From Heterostelium multicystogenum (Eukaryota > Evosea > Eumycetozoa > Acytosteliales > Acytosteliaceae): a stretch of 64,000 nucleotides of DNA. The notes under the pieces are model-generated. The model was given only the letters and a program-made list of their open reading frames with translations, was not told where the DNA came from and did not search any database. A program made the translations under genes and the position numbers. The stretch is from positions 1 to 64,000 of the forward strand of contig RCNN01000034.1 of assembly GCA_003667245.1 (NCBI GenBank), in the 5' to 3' direction. This document shows, piece by piece, positions 1-11,951 of this stretch (within the stretch, counting starts at the first letter, position 1; the number at the start of each line of letters is the position of its first letter).

Positions 1-2153
1 ATTGTAGGACTCCTTGGTCGGTGCCTCTGATCTCCAAAATGAAATCCTTAATCTTTCCAATAAACTGATAGTCGCAAAGTGCTGGAATATAATAGTTTTG
101 TATCCAATTTCTTATAATTGTGCAAATCCTCATTTGAGACTGTGGACTTTTCATTTTTGAAACTGGAATTGATCGATTGTGATTTGTAAAAGAATTAGTT
201 AACTACCATGGTAATACACTTGTATTATTGAAGGATTTGGTGATACTTACTTAAATTGAAATTAATTTATCTATAATTCGTGTGAGTCATTATACATTCG
301 TAGGTTGTAAAAGAAAGTTTTGGAAAGAGCTGAGATATCGTTTGTTTTCGTCGATCAACTTGTAGAGCAGTTTCTCAGACAACTTGATAGGATAAGTTTC
401 TTTTGTCGTTTTTCTTCAAGGTTGGCCAATTCGGATGCTGACATTGTCGAGTCAGTTGATCCATTCAATTTGGACTTGCCCGCTGCGGTTGAGTGGTTGT
501 TTGTCGATAATATTACGGATGGAATTTTCTCGATGAGAGAACATTGATTGTGGATGATGTCCATTTGGTGCTGATCCAATCAGTTGTGGGGCAGTCGCCA
601 ATGTTGATGCATCGCTTGGTGGGAATATTTCACAAGAGTTCTGAAGTGCCTGCACAAGGCGCTCGAATGGAGTGCCATTGAAATTCATTGTTTTTCATCC
701 CATTTGGGAATGGCAAACTGTATAACGATTATGTGAGCGTTTCGATACTGGAGAGGCGATGGGTTGGGTGTGGATATGGCTGTGGTCGCAAAGGAAAATG
801 ATGAAGATGATTGTGAGAGTTGATTGTGCTGTGGAAGATTAGAATGGCTGTCATTGTTATTGATATTGGCAATGGAAAGCTGTAGAGGGTGATTTAGAGA
901 TAGAACCTGTAATAATTTCATCGTCATCGTCGTGCGAAGGGGATTTCTTCATCTGTGAATTCTTTTCGTTTCCATTAATATACGGAGAGTTGTGGCTCAG
1001 AGTTGGAGTGGTGCGTGTGGAGAACGAGGTGGTGATGTTTGCACCGTTATTGGCCATCACTCCCTGTGTAGGGTCGCTTGTTTGCTTTTTCCGATAGCGC
1101 CTTAATTTTCTTAATGAGCTCCTCTCGTTCGCGCGACGCCATTCCTGACTCCTTAATTCTCAAATTGGACAACTCTGAGTTTGCTTCGGAAAAGCTGCTC
1201 ACGCAATTCGTCGACGATGGGTGGAGGTAAAGTGGTTTCGCACATTTAACATTGATTTGTTCTCTTTGATACCTTTTGGCGATCCTGAAGGTGATGTGTT
1301 GGTTGAATCATCCGATGCACCTCCAATAGAAAAGTCGTCTTCAGTTTGGCGAGTCCTTTTTTTCCACGATTGAGAAGTCGCACAAAAATACTGTTTTGCG
1401 CGCGACTTTTTCTCGGGAGTGGAGAGTACACTCTCCGTGTGTAAATTCTCTGAAGAAGTGTTGCTTCCGTTGCTCGACTTAATCTCACTTCGCTGGTCCC
1501 AGCTGTTGTATGCGCTCTGGCTGTGGAAGTCGCCAGCGCTGGAGGTGGCACTGGTTGGTAGCGACTCGTCCTGGATCGTGCAAATTCATTTTAGAGACAC
1601 GTCCGCAGCGATCTTGTAATAAAGCTGAAACGTTCTTTTTTCTCAGACGACGATTTAGTGGAAGAGCGTGGTCTGAGGGGAGGGGGGAGAAGCTGATTTC
1701 AGCGAGGTAGTTGACGCGCCATCGTAGTCGTCCTCGACGGTGACGGTATCCATGAATTTCACGGACAGACTCGAGTTGGACGACCTCAGACTGCTCGACG
1801 ACAGTCGCGCGGTGGACACCGCTGTTCACGCTGTTCACCCAAACTTTGGTTTGGCACGGTGAGCGATGGTGAAGATGCATTTTGAAGGAAGAATGCTGTG
1901 TGAAGCGACACCGCACCCGACGATGAAGTAGGTGAAGTTGTGGTTGATGTTTGGTGCCTGTATTGTATTTGACTTTGTAAGGTGGTTACCACTGCTACCA
2001 CCATTACCATTTCCATCTTTGCTCTTCAATGATTTCAAAAAATTTTCCTAAACCACTTGGACGACGTTCTCCTCATGGGAGGTGGTTGCATGGGTGGTCC
2101 CATAACAACTTTTTTGCTGCTGCTGTTGTTTGTTGGTTGCTTAGCTCCGACAT
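1..2153 (-). CDS. RasGEF-family protein, N-terminal part (RasGEF_N module), partial and frame-broken
   Basis: Ras-type guanine nucleotide exchange factors load Ras or Rap with GTP. The catalytic CDC25 domain is not in the window; it would lie beyond position 1. The start is taken as the ATG at 2153, in an A-rich context and followed by MSELSNQQ. The protein can be followed downstream only by changing frame at least seven times, several at A or T runs (for example near 2115, 2050 and 400). It has Ser/Asn-rich low-complexity sequence, a possible short helical motif near 1200-1240 (PPPIVDELREQL), a charged helix near 1090-1140 (ASREREELIKKIKALSEKAN), then a RasGEF_N-like block at about 420-260 (KLLYKLIDENKRYLSSFQNF, then TYECIMTH). 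A GT-AG intron at 163-250 joins to RICTIIRNWIQNYY and DYQFIGKIKDFILEI, the usual end of the RasGEF_N module. The family call rests on this pattern only. The frame breaks could be sequencing errors or pseudogene decay. Confidence 0.6.
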
Positions 2154-2524
2154 ATTTTTAAAACTTTTAAAAATATCAGCTATTTTTTAACAACCTATTA
2201 TCTATGTTATATATGTATGTATGTATGTCTATATAAATGCTTATTATAAATATATAATAATTTGTATAAATTAAACAAGATTGAATTGAAATTGATTATT
2301 TTGTTCTAAAGATAGACTAAACTAAACTACTACTCTACTCAAGTTGTATTGTTAAATGGTTTTGTTTTGTAGTACTTGTTGTCAATGTCTATAATATTAT
2401 TACTTATATGTATAAGAAGTAATTGATGATTGAATTATTAATTTACACTTATTTAAATTGAATTGAATATTGTTATTGTTATTGTTGTTATTGTAATAAT
2501 TTGAATTGTTGTAGTTGTTGTTTT

Positions 2525-2552
2525 GTTATTGTTGTTGTTGTTGTTGTTGTTG
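2525..2552. repeat. TTG/CAA microsatellite
   Basis: Run of about nine TTG units, imperfect at its left edge, within a wider TTG-rich area from 2461. No open reading frame crosses it convincingly, so it is treated as a non-coding microsatellite rather than a polyglutamine tract. Confidence 0.8.
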
Positions 2553-2830
2553 ATGATGTGATTGATCCAATTAAATTTGGTTTGGCAGTTGGATGATGAT
2601 TTAAATCAATATCTAATATTGATTGAACAAAATAATATAATATTTATAAATACACAAAATTGTAAACAATATACTATAATTATTATTATATAATTACTAC
2701 TAATATTGATTGATTGATGATTGTGCTTGTTGCTGTTTGATTGCTTTTAGTCTTTGCTGTCTAAAATATGTATGCTTTTGCTGTATTGATGCTTACTTTT
2801 AGTTGCTTGTTGTTATTGCAATATGAAGGG

Positions 2831-2857
2831 GAGTGGAGACTCCTAGGAGTCCCACTC
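2831..2857. other. GC-rich imperfect hairpin
   Basis: GAGTGGAGACTCC is followed, after a TA loop, by GGAGTCCCACTC, which pairs with it apart from one bulged base. It stands out from very AT-rich flanks and is followed by a short T run. Function unknown; it could be part of a small structured RNA or chance. Confidence 0.4.
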
Positions 2858-5800
2858 TACTTTTTCAAATGGATATTATAAAAGTATGATTGTTTTGTTT
2901 GGTTTTGGTTTAGTCGTTGAGTAAATAACAGCCACTGACTTATTTAGATCTATTCAAACGATTCGATTTCAATCGACAGAATTAATGATTACTCTCTACT
3001 TTGACTGCTACTACTACCACTACTAATACTACTGATATTTTTTTGTTGTGTTTAGATGTGTTGTTGTTTTTGTTGTTTGAAAAATGTGTGTTGCGTTTGA
3101 TGAGGTGGTGTGACACACGATATTTGAGTGGTAACAGTGTAGCTGTGTTTACTACTTTTACTATTCTCTGTTTGTCAATTTGCCTGTCTTATCCGATTTG
3201 GATTTGTTCTCTCTCTTCTAGTGATTGACTGATATATACAGGTTTGATGTATATGTATGATTAAATAAATATGCAAAATTGACTAAAACTAAATTAAACA
3301 GTGTTGTTGCTGCTGCTGTTTGATGATTTTAAATTATTAATATTTTTTTGTATTTTTTTTTGAGTTGTTGGTGAATCAGTTGCTGGCTACTCTACTACTA
3401 CTCGACTCTACTGCTACTACAACTACGATAAATTCTGTTTACTATAATTTCAATTAAGACAATTAATATTAATGAATTAGTTTGGGAAGAAGATAGACAG
3501 ATAGTTTTAGGTTGTTCGTTTTTATGGTTTTGGTTTTGGTTTGATTGATGTTGTGATTGTGATTTCGAAAGCAACAAATAAGTGTGATTGATTGTGATGG
3601 TAACACCTGTTGGTTGTATGGTTACTATCGCTCACTCAACCTGACAGATATGATTTTGATTTCAGTATTTGAGTTTAAAGGAACAGTAATGTGGTTTATT
3701 TTTATTTTCAGTTTTAATCATGTGGTAAGTGATTGGTGTGATGATGACCACTACTGATGTCTTAGTTTTGGTTTCGATGAAAATTGGGGTTGTGTGTGCT
3801 GCTGGATGGTGTGGTAGTGGTGTGTGCTGCGGAAGATCAAAAAAAAAAAAACCATTCACTGCATTTTATCAAAAGAGGATTTTTACTTTTAATAGTAATA
3901 TTTGGGAGTTCTTGTTTTTGGGGTGAAACGAGAACAACCAACACCAGATGAGCGATTATAAACACACACACAGAGAATCGTATTCATTGGAAGAATTAAA
4001 ATTGATCATTCAGAGTTGACAATAAAATATGCTCTATTTTATATACTGCTAACAGTGATGATGGTGGTAGTAATTGTGAACTGGTTGCAGAGTGGATAGT
4101 GAATTTTAAAAATATAGCATTGCAATGTTGATTATTATATCATAGATGCAGAAACATAGCTATAGGTTACAGTAGTTAAAATACGATTAGGTGGTCGATT
4201 GTTGTAGCAAGATTCACTGTGACGTTAACAGGTAGATGTACAAACAGCTTTCTTCTTACAATTGTATTTCTTTATGGTATGATTAACAACTATACCGCAA
4301 GATTGATTATCCAATTCAAACTGTTATGAAGTTGTTGTGTGTTATTGTTATTCCAAATATGTTCACAACAAAAACATACCAATAATGATTTAGGTTGTTT
4401 AATGTAGTTATTGTTTGTGATTGTTGATTATTGCTTGTTGATTGTTGATTGTTGATTCTTCAAATGAATCTGATGGATTTGTTTTATATTCGATTGTTTA
4501 GATTAATTGGTTAAGTTCATTCCAAATGGATTTGGCTTGGCTTGGATGGATGATTTAGTTCATTAATTCGTTTATTAATTGTGTGGTGAAGAAAGTAATT
4601 GTTGAAGTGGATTTGATGATACGCATTCAGTGTTATTAATGATTTACTATATTTGTTTAAATTTGATCATCAGGTATGAATAGTGATAGTCAAAATAATA
4701 ACAAGCGGACTACACTTCTCAAGTTATTTAGAACAATGCATTTGCTTCTTGCAAATTGGGTGATTAATTGTTTTTTGTTTTTTTTTGGTTTGGAATCAAG
4801 ACAACCACAGATCTGTGTTTACTGAGTGTGTTAAAAATAGACAATCGCGATTTAATTCTGCTGATGTAGGTAGACTGAACAAAGTATATGCCAAATCACT
4901 TGATAAATCATATTTGTAGAGTGTAACTTGTTGGATGGATTGTCATTAATATCGACTTGGGTGTTTAGTGAGTGATGCGAAAGAGTTGTCAAAGAGAAAA
5001 CGATCAGTGGTGTGTTGGTTGTGGTGGGTTGTGGTGTGTGTGTTGTTATAACAAAGTGATGTGGATGGGTTATAAACTCCAATATTAGTACAACTGTTAA
5101 CAAGCTTGTTTGTTTAAAGATGCGTACTACAATTTTCCACTGTCAAAATCAGAGCGAAAGTCGTGCTATTATTTGTTGCTGACTTTTTAATATGGTATTA
5201 CGGCAACAAGGAATTAAAGTAATTAAAGTAATAAGAGTAGAGTAAAGTTGAATTATTTTAATCTCTGAGCTATACATATTATATTGTCTAAGTAAGTAAT
5301 ATTATTGAATGAGAGTGCTGATATGATTGGTGGACTGGTTTTGATTGATTTTGATTGTCCAATGGATTTGTAAACTGTTACAGTAAGTCATCAGTTGATT
5401 ATAATACTTTAACCGACAACACAAGTGTGATAATGAAGATTGAATATTGAAGTGTAGGTTTCCTTTAGATTAAAAGTTTAGTGAATTTGAATTTGTGGTT
5501 GTCGACTTGGCATGGTATTGGGTTCTGCTTTGGTAATGTCGATTTGTAGAGAACCAAACAGGTGACGAATTATTAAAATTGTGTTGTGAGCATGACTTTG
5601 ACTAACCTTTAGTATTGCTTTTGCTAATTTTGATGACCAATAGGTGTATTATTGCAAACTTTTTTATCTATTGCTACTCTCTCTTTCGCTTTCTTAACTT
5701 TGGTTTTGGTATTTAAATGAATATTTTTGAATTAAGGAGAAGTAAGTAAAGAGGATGTGGAGATTGAGATTAAAGATTGGTGCTGCTACCTCCTTTTTTT

Positions 5801-6641
5801 TCACTTTGCAAAGTGCAAATTCAAAAAAAAATTTACTAAAATATTTTTTGTAAAAGTTCCATTGGCGAGAGTGTTTAAAATCATGGTGATCAAGATCTCA
5901 GTTACTTCATTGATTTTGGAGTTTGTTTTTTTTGAAAAACAATCATTTATGGTTTGAGTGGACACAATTTTATTTGTACCTGAATGTATATAATTATAGT
6001 CCAATTAAATATACAAGAAAGAGAATCAATACTAAAATGTTATAGAATCTAGTATTAGTTAATTTTAAGAGACATATATTTAAATAAAATTTGTCAAGAT
6101 TTTGAATCTTCCAAATTATATAAATTTTTGAATATCAATAAAAATCAACTTAAATTGTACCGCTTTTTTTAAATTAATTCTATTGAATAAAAACAAAAAA
6201 TTAACACAAAAAATAAATCTGATTATTACTTTCCCTTTTGATTCAATCCAAATTAAAAGTTTTCATCCAAAAATCCGGAATAATATTTTACAGGAGAAGA
6301 AGACGAATTGTCATTTTTTTAATTGATTATTGCTTATTTGCATTGTTTTTTAAAATATGCTTTGTAAATAGGCAAGGAAATAATAAAATATTTTTGCTTC
6401 ATACATCTTGGTTTTATGGAAAGTCTAATATACACACCTTCAATTTTTGGTCTCTTCCATCTACTCCATTATAATCATTAGCACCACACAAATAGTCCAA
6501 CATCTATTTTCATTTTCTCCATACAACCTTTTCACTATCGAGCTTTCCTCAACAGCCATCATCAGTACTACTTGTATAGGAGCTAAATGTGCTCAAAGAG
6601 TAATTTTAGTTATTAATTGTTGGTTTATTCACTTATTAAAT

Positions 6642-8354
6642 CTATTTAGGGGGGCCTAATATGATATCTCTTAGTTGTTTAGTGTTGTTTATAAATCCAC
6701 CTCTGAATTCTGAGATGCTCAAAAAAGTGTTGCCTGATATTCTTCTAAATTCTAGTGCTCCAATTTCTATTTTGGTGACCACCTGTGGGATATTTTCGAG
6801 GGTATTTTGATAGAAGTAACTAGTTTCCAATCCTAATGTTAGACCCTGTTGTCGATCGTTACTCAGACATTCCGAATCAGGTTCTAACACAGTTTTAGAG
6901 AATTTCAACCTAAGCTTTGTCAGTGACGGAGGAAAGATTTTTCGTGAGAGGACAACTGTTTTTCGAGTTGACAAATACAGATTCACAAGGTTTGGTGGAA
7001 GTACATTAGGCTCTAATTCAAATTCATAATAATTTACTATATAGAGCTCTTTTAGTGATTGAGGAAGTATATATGGATAGAGTCTAATTGATCCCTTTCG
7101 AGTGTTATATGTTAGTTTCTTAAGACTTTGGGGAAGTGATCCTGATATCAGAATTGACTCAGATGTATATATATTGAGGGTTAACTCTTCTACATTTGGA
7201 GGAATGATCCCCGGTGTTAATATATAATTCACTGTGATATCCAGTTTCTTTACAGAATTGGGAATACTTCCAACTTTAAAACTGCACAGCTCTTGAATGT
7301 TGAGAACTTTAAGATTGGGCGGGAAAAAATCTGCTTCTATCACACCTTCCAAATCATTTTCATGGATACAAAGTGATTGTACTGTCTTTGGTAAGAACTG
7401 AACAGCAGAAAAAGGAATATTATTAACAGTTGTCAAGTTTGGCAGAGTGTTCAAAAAGTTCTTGATGGATGTGGGATCTTGCTCCAATGGTAAGTCAAAG
7501 TCAAAGTCAAAGTCGAGAATTTCTAAGTGTGGAAGTTTCTGAGTCCATTTGTCCGCATATAAGCAACAAATATCTAAGTTAATACTCAGATGTCTCAGTT
7601 TGGTTGGGAATGAATGTTCAAATGGATTAACGCTGAGACGACAAACTTCCAGAGATTCTAAATTGCTTGGGTATTGGTCAAAATAGATTTCATAGCCATC
7701 TGAAGAAAATCTCTTCATGGTGTTTGGAAGTACGTTTCCTTTAAGTGAATCTATCTGCACATCTCCAGAAAAATAGAGCACTTCTAAATTTTTGGGCAGT
7801 GTATTTTGCTTGATAATCACTGGATCAAATGATACCATCACGGTGAGCTCTTTTACATTGTCAAGTGCAGAAAGATCAGGCAACACATTGGTAGAAGGAA
7901 CATAAACTATCAAAGTTTTGACATCATCAGGAATATTAAGATCAGTGTTGTCTAATAGAGATAAGTAACATTAATATAAGACTACACTTCCTATATCTTT
8001 GAATGATATATGCACCTACCTGCATAGTCGTAGTAGTCATACAAGCTTTTAGTTGTTGTAATCTTGGTTGCTAGCGTTGAATTGACTTTCATGCTGCATT
8101 GTTTTTGATGTTCTTTTATCAGCTATTGCCTTGCTGAATTGAGTAGAATAAGATTTGAGTGATATTCGTTGTTTGAAGTTAGCATATTGATTGACATAAA
8201 GTGATTTGTACTCAAACATGAGGTATTGATCTCTATTCTCGAACAACTTCTTGCACGTCAGACTCAAGCAGATAGAATCTAGATTTGAAAGACCATTGTC
8301 TATTATTCTTTTTATTATGATATAAGGTAAATCTATTAATGATATCATTGACAT
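6642..8354 (-). CDS. F-box-like / FNIP-repeat (leucine-rich-like) protein
   Basis: Member of the large dictyostelid family that joins an N-terminal F-box-like helix block to FNIP repeats, thought to act as substrate adaptors of ubiquitin ligases. The first exon (start 8354, MSMISLIDLPYIIIKRIIDN) has the F-box-like pattern with CLSLTCKKLFENRDQY. An intron with GTAGGT donor (about 7960-8012) joins KSLYDYYDYA to NTDLNIPDDVKTLIVYVP. Exon 2 carries at least ten repeats of about 22-25 residues built on LPxSLKxLxI, for example GSLPQSLKKLTYN and NVLPPNLVNLYL. One frame change lies in exon 1 near 8100, beside an AAAAA run, so the exon must be read in two frames. The repeats are diverged from the classic FNIP consensus. 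Target proteins cannot be predicted. Confidence 0.8.
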
Positions 8355-8439
8355 CTATTCAGCAGATAAGATGTTGTTGCTGCTGCTAAATATGAACTTA
8401 ACCAAAGCAACTACAAATAACTTCACTGCTTTGGTGAGT

Positions 8440-9150
8440 CCAGTTGATTCAAATTCTATTTATTGGGTCATACAACCCAATACTTGCATTCTGAAAATAT
8501 TCTTTTAAATTTTGTTCAAAAAACAAATGCTGGAAGATTAATTGATGGTGTGGGTTGTATGAAGAATAATTTCGAGGTCTCTCCAGTTGTATCCTTGAGG
8601 TTAAAGAATCCTGCGTTGAAATAACACTTGAAATCATGCCCAACAAGGGCATGCTTTTTCCTCTCTAGAGCGGACAAAGCGGTACGGCTTGAAGTATGGA
8701 TTGGGAAAGCAGTTGAGTAGACTAAGTAGTTGTCGGAGTCTAACCTCCTTAAATTGTGCATTGAATCTGCATTGACAACTCGTATTGTTGATATATGTGA
8801 TGGCAATTGATTAATAAAGATATTTCCATCCAAATAACTAGACTCTATAACAAGCTCCTCGATAGTTATAGGTAGTTTGATTTTAACAGATTTGATGGGT
8901 GTTTTTTGAAGTTTCCAATGTGGAATATCTTTGTCCTATGAGGAATCACTTCTCAACCAGATTCTGAGGTCGAATAGGTTGAGACTGTATCAGGAAGAAA
9001 TCCTTATTCAAATCCGGTATAGTCAATTTCCATACTACCGAAATATAAGTTTTTAGTTTGAAGGTTCTTTAAGTAGTTTGCTGAATTATTTAACTTTGAT
9101 ATCAAATTTGAATGGAACAGATCCATTATACTGTTCAATTTCTATTTCAA
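8440..9150 (-). pseudogene. Decayed FNIP-repeat gene remnant
   Basis: Short open pieces on the minus strand still show the FNIP-type pattern: IKLPITIEELVIESSYLDG, INQLPSHISTIRVV and, further upstream, GFLPDTVST. They lie in different frames and are separated by stops, and no F-box-like head or start codon was found. The piece sits directly upstream of the intact FNIP gene on the same strand, so it is most simply a decayed tandem paralogue. More frame changes are needed than in neighbouring genes, which favours a true pseudogene over sequencing error. Confidence 0.55.
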
Positions 9151-9180
9151 TATTCAATGAAAAGGAAAATACTATTATCG

Positions 9181-9600
9181 ATAAATAAAAACATCCAATG
9201 AAAGAATATCATTATTTCTTTATGATTGGAACTATTCATGAAAATGCCAGTTAATATAGATCAAATTCTCAACCACCAATTTCGAAATTAATATGGCAAA
9301 ATTCCAAAAACACGACAACATGTTGCTGAAGTTAGAAAAATAACAAAGAAAAACAATCGATGTTGGGAATTCAACACAACAAAGTCGAAATCAATATGGT
9401 AAAAATGAAATTTGGTTGTGTTGGATTATTGCCTATTTTAATTGTCATTTTCATCAATGGATCAAAATAGAAATCAAATCAAAGAGACTTAAGACCTGCA
9501 AAATAAAAAATCTAATACTCCGTGTGGATGTTTTTTGATTAAAATCCAATTCCATTTCGGAGGATAATATGTCATAAGTATAATCTGATCATTTAAAAGA
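9181..9600. other. Intergenic spacer, probable promoter of the BP74-like gene
   Basis: AT-rich, no coding signal. It separates the FNIP remnant from the divergent secreted-protein gene and presumably holds the promoter of the latter. Confidence 0.4.
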
Positions 9601-10170
9601 ATGAGAATTACTTCCTTTTTGTTATTCTTACTTATTAGTTGTTTATTTCAATTTAATAGAATAATAGTTGCAGGTAGTAAGGATTATAGTAGTTGTGATG
9701 GTAATTTAGTTGTTGTCGACTCAGCTCCACAACAAACACCACCTCTCCTTCTTCCAGTATCGTACTTCTTATTAAGAGATGTCGTTCATGATGATGAAAT
9801 TGTCGTAAAGATGACAAATATCAAAGAAATAGAATATGCACGATCTATTATTGCTGGCAATATTAAAAACAATGTACAGATTCTAGGCAAAATCAATGCT
9901 GGTCAGCAAGCATGGAATCCGAATTGGAAGTATTATATTGAGCCATCATCAATAGCTTTCATATCGCGATCCAACCCTCAATGTGATGTAAACTATAAAT
10001 ATTTAGAGAAAAATCTACGACTAGCATGTCGGTACGTATTACCCATCTATTGACTAATATGCAAGTTCTAGTCAAACTTACCTGACACTAACAACATCAA
10101 CAGTGCATTCCTACCCAAATGCTACTGGTGTCCCTCAAACACTATATTAGTTAGAGAAATAGTATTCTAG
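9601..10170 (+). CDS. Secreted BP74-like domain protein
   Basis: A 165-residue protein from two exons, 9601-10031 and 10104-10170, with a GTACGT...CAG intron. Residues 1-24 are a signal peptide (MRITSFLLFLLISCLF and more). The rest matches from memory the pattern of the module annotated as BP74-like in dictyostelids, fungi and bacteria: a strand-rich start, then NPNWKYYIEPSSIAFI, CDVNYKYLEKNLRLAC and, from exon 2, AFLPKCYWCPSNTILVREI. The second exon restores the conserved WCP...LVRE ending, which supports the splice. The biochemical role of this module is not known to me. No frame break is seen. It is followed on the same strand by another secreted protein. Confidence 0.75.
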
Positions 10171-10644
10171 AATCACATGCGAAAACTAAATTATTAAGTC
10201 TATTATTATAACATGTTTATTTATCAATAAAAAGTTTACATGATTATGTAAGAATTATAAGTAGAGCAGTAATTCATGAGATAGTAATAACTTTTTTAAA
10301 ATGAGATGACGAGTTTGCTGAGTGGAATTGAGTGGTAATTGTTAAAGTGTGTAATGATTAGTAAAAATCAAAATATATCATATCATACATGTAATTACCC
10401 ACCACTACTCAGATTTAAGTATTGATATATCTGTACTTAAAATAAGTAATAATAATAATAATAAATGGTAAAGCCTTTACTAGTTAATTAGTCATCGCAA
10501 TATTAAGTTGAAAAAATTTGATGAAACCTTTGGAAAATAAACAAGTATTTAAAGAGATTGTAAATGTTGTTACATTCATTAAAAATCAATCCATTATCTT
10601 ATCTATTTAAAATAAACTACAAGATTAATACTATCTAACTAAAA
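10171..10644. other. Intergenic spacer with AAT microsatellite
   Basis: AT-rich, with a short (AAT)n run near 10448-10463. Presumed 3' end of the BP74-like gene and promoter of the CBM49 gene. No other structure seen. Confidence 0.4.
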
Positions 10645-11112
10645 ATGAAGTTTGCTGCTTTTGCCTTTTTGTTAGTTGCTTTGACCTGTGTGTCAACAGC
10701 TACATCGATTTTCCAACTCCAAGAAGTCTGTGGTCCTAATGTTTGTGGTGTTGGTCAGGTCTGTGTATGTCGTGATGGTGTCAGAAACTGTGTGCTCTTG
10801 GATCAATGCAATGAGGTTGCCATTGTCCAAACAATTGAGCGTTCATGGGAAGAGAATGGAGTTCCATTCACTCTTTACCGTGTTCACATTGTCAACTACT
10901 CAGCATTCACTCTCCAACAAATCGTCATTGAAACCGACTGCACTTTGAACCCACGTGATTACAACAGTGTCTGGAACATCAACTATGAACAAGGATACTT
11001 CTTCTTGCCACAATATGCCCAAGGAATCTTACCAGGTCAATCATTCACTTTCGGATACATTGACCATGGTGTTGTTGCTCCAAATCTTTTCATCAAGGCC
11101 CTCAAGTACTAA
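10645..11112 (+). CDS. Secreted CBM49 cellulose-binding domain protein
   Basis: A 155-residue intronless protein. Residues 1-20 form a signal peptide (MKFAAFAFLLVALTCVSTAT). Next is a small cysteine-rich segment (VCGPNVCGVGQVCVCRDG, about residues 28-45). Residues about 60-155 fit the CBM49 carbohydrate-binding module common in dictyostelid stalk, spore-coat and slime-sheath proteins: VHIVNYSAFTLQQIVIETDC, then SVWNINYEQGYFFLPQYAQG and ILPGQSFTFGYI. Such proteins bind cellulose in the extracellular matrix. The cysteine-rich head followed by one CBM49 is the layout of small matrix proteins rather than of a cellulase, and no catalytic domain is present. The start codon has the usual A-rich context. 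Expression during culmination is likely by family but not shown by sequence. Confidence 0.8.
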   Translation: MKFAAFAFLLVALTCVSTATSIFQLQEVCGPNVCGVGQVCVCRDGVRNCVLLDQCNEVAIVQTIERSWEENGVPFTLYRVHIVNYSAFTLQQIVIETDCTLNPRDYNSVWNINYEQGYFFLPQYAQGILPGQSFTFGYIDHGVVAPNLFIKALKY

Positions 11113-11951
11113 ACAAAAACATATGACACTCAACTGGTTGTTTCTGTCTAATGATATTCCATAATCAAGAACAGGTTTCCCCCTTTAATTTATTAATAAA
11201 ACTAACACTCGTTTTCTAAACAAATTCGGACGAAAATCCAAGATCTTAAATACTAAATATCATATGAGATGGGCTTTAACCATAAAAGTCAATTCAAGAA
11301 AACTTGAGAAATTAATTTTGAAATTTTGAAGCTTCGGGATGCATTGGCGAAACCCATTATTAAAATAAGCCACAACAAAAAACCACAACCTAACCAATTT
11401 TTTTAAAATGAAGGTGTCCAATTAAAAAATAAGATCATAAATAGGATTAACTGAATTGATTCTTCAGTTGATTCAATAATCAATATTATAAATACCAATT
11501 AAAATACAATTTAAAAACATCAAGAAAATATATATATTTCCAAACTATATAAATAAATACATATTTTTATTATTATTATTATTATTATAAACAGATTTAG
11601 ATCTTAAAAACAAACTTGTATATTTACTTTCTTATTTTAATTCTTTTTTACAACTTTATTTTCAAACATTTTTCAACAAATCTAATAAATATAGTAGCAC
11701 AAATTCATAGAATCGGCACCATTTATTCCATTCAATCTAAAAAAGATATTTTGATTTTTTAAAATATCAAATTTGGTGCGGTTAGCACCACTAGTAGAGG
11801 CGAAATCACATCCTTTTTTTGTAAAAAAAAATTATTAACCATTAATTTAATCAATCAATCATTTATATATCTAGTATCAATACAAGAATTATTCATAATA
11901 GATATAATTATTTATTTAAAGAAGGATATATGATTATTTTATAATTACCCA
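11113..11951. other. Intergenic spacer
   Basis: AT-rich spacer of about 840 bp between two plus-strand genes, with a (TAT)n microsatellite at about 11566-11589 and A/T homopolymers. No coding signal. Confidence 0.5.

Larger units (their letters stand above)
2154..6641. other. Long gene-poor spacer upstream of the RasGEF gene
   Basis: About 4.5 kb of AT- and TG-rich sequence with no open frame that looks coding. It holds a TTG microsatellite (about 2525-2552), a GC-rich imperfect hairpin (2831-2857), short homopolymers and a TGTG-rich stretch near 5008-5043 resembling the G-box class of dictyostelid promoter elements. It presumably contains the RasGEF promoter and the 3' end of the FNIP gene. 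Confidence 0.5.

Noticed and set aside
3001..3228. Plus-strand 75-codon hydrophobic frame (also 4852-5103 minus, 5757-5957 plus)
   Set aside because: Arise from TTG/TTT-rich spacer; no stable coding signal and no conserved motif.
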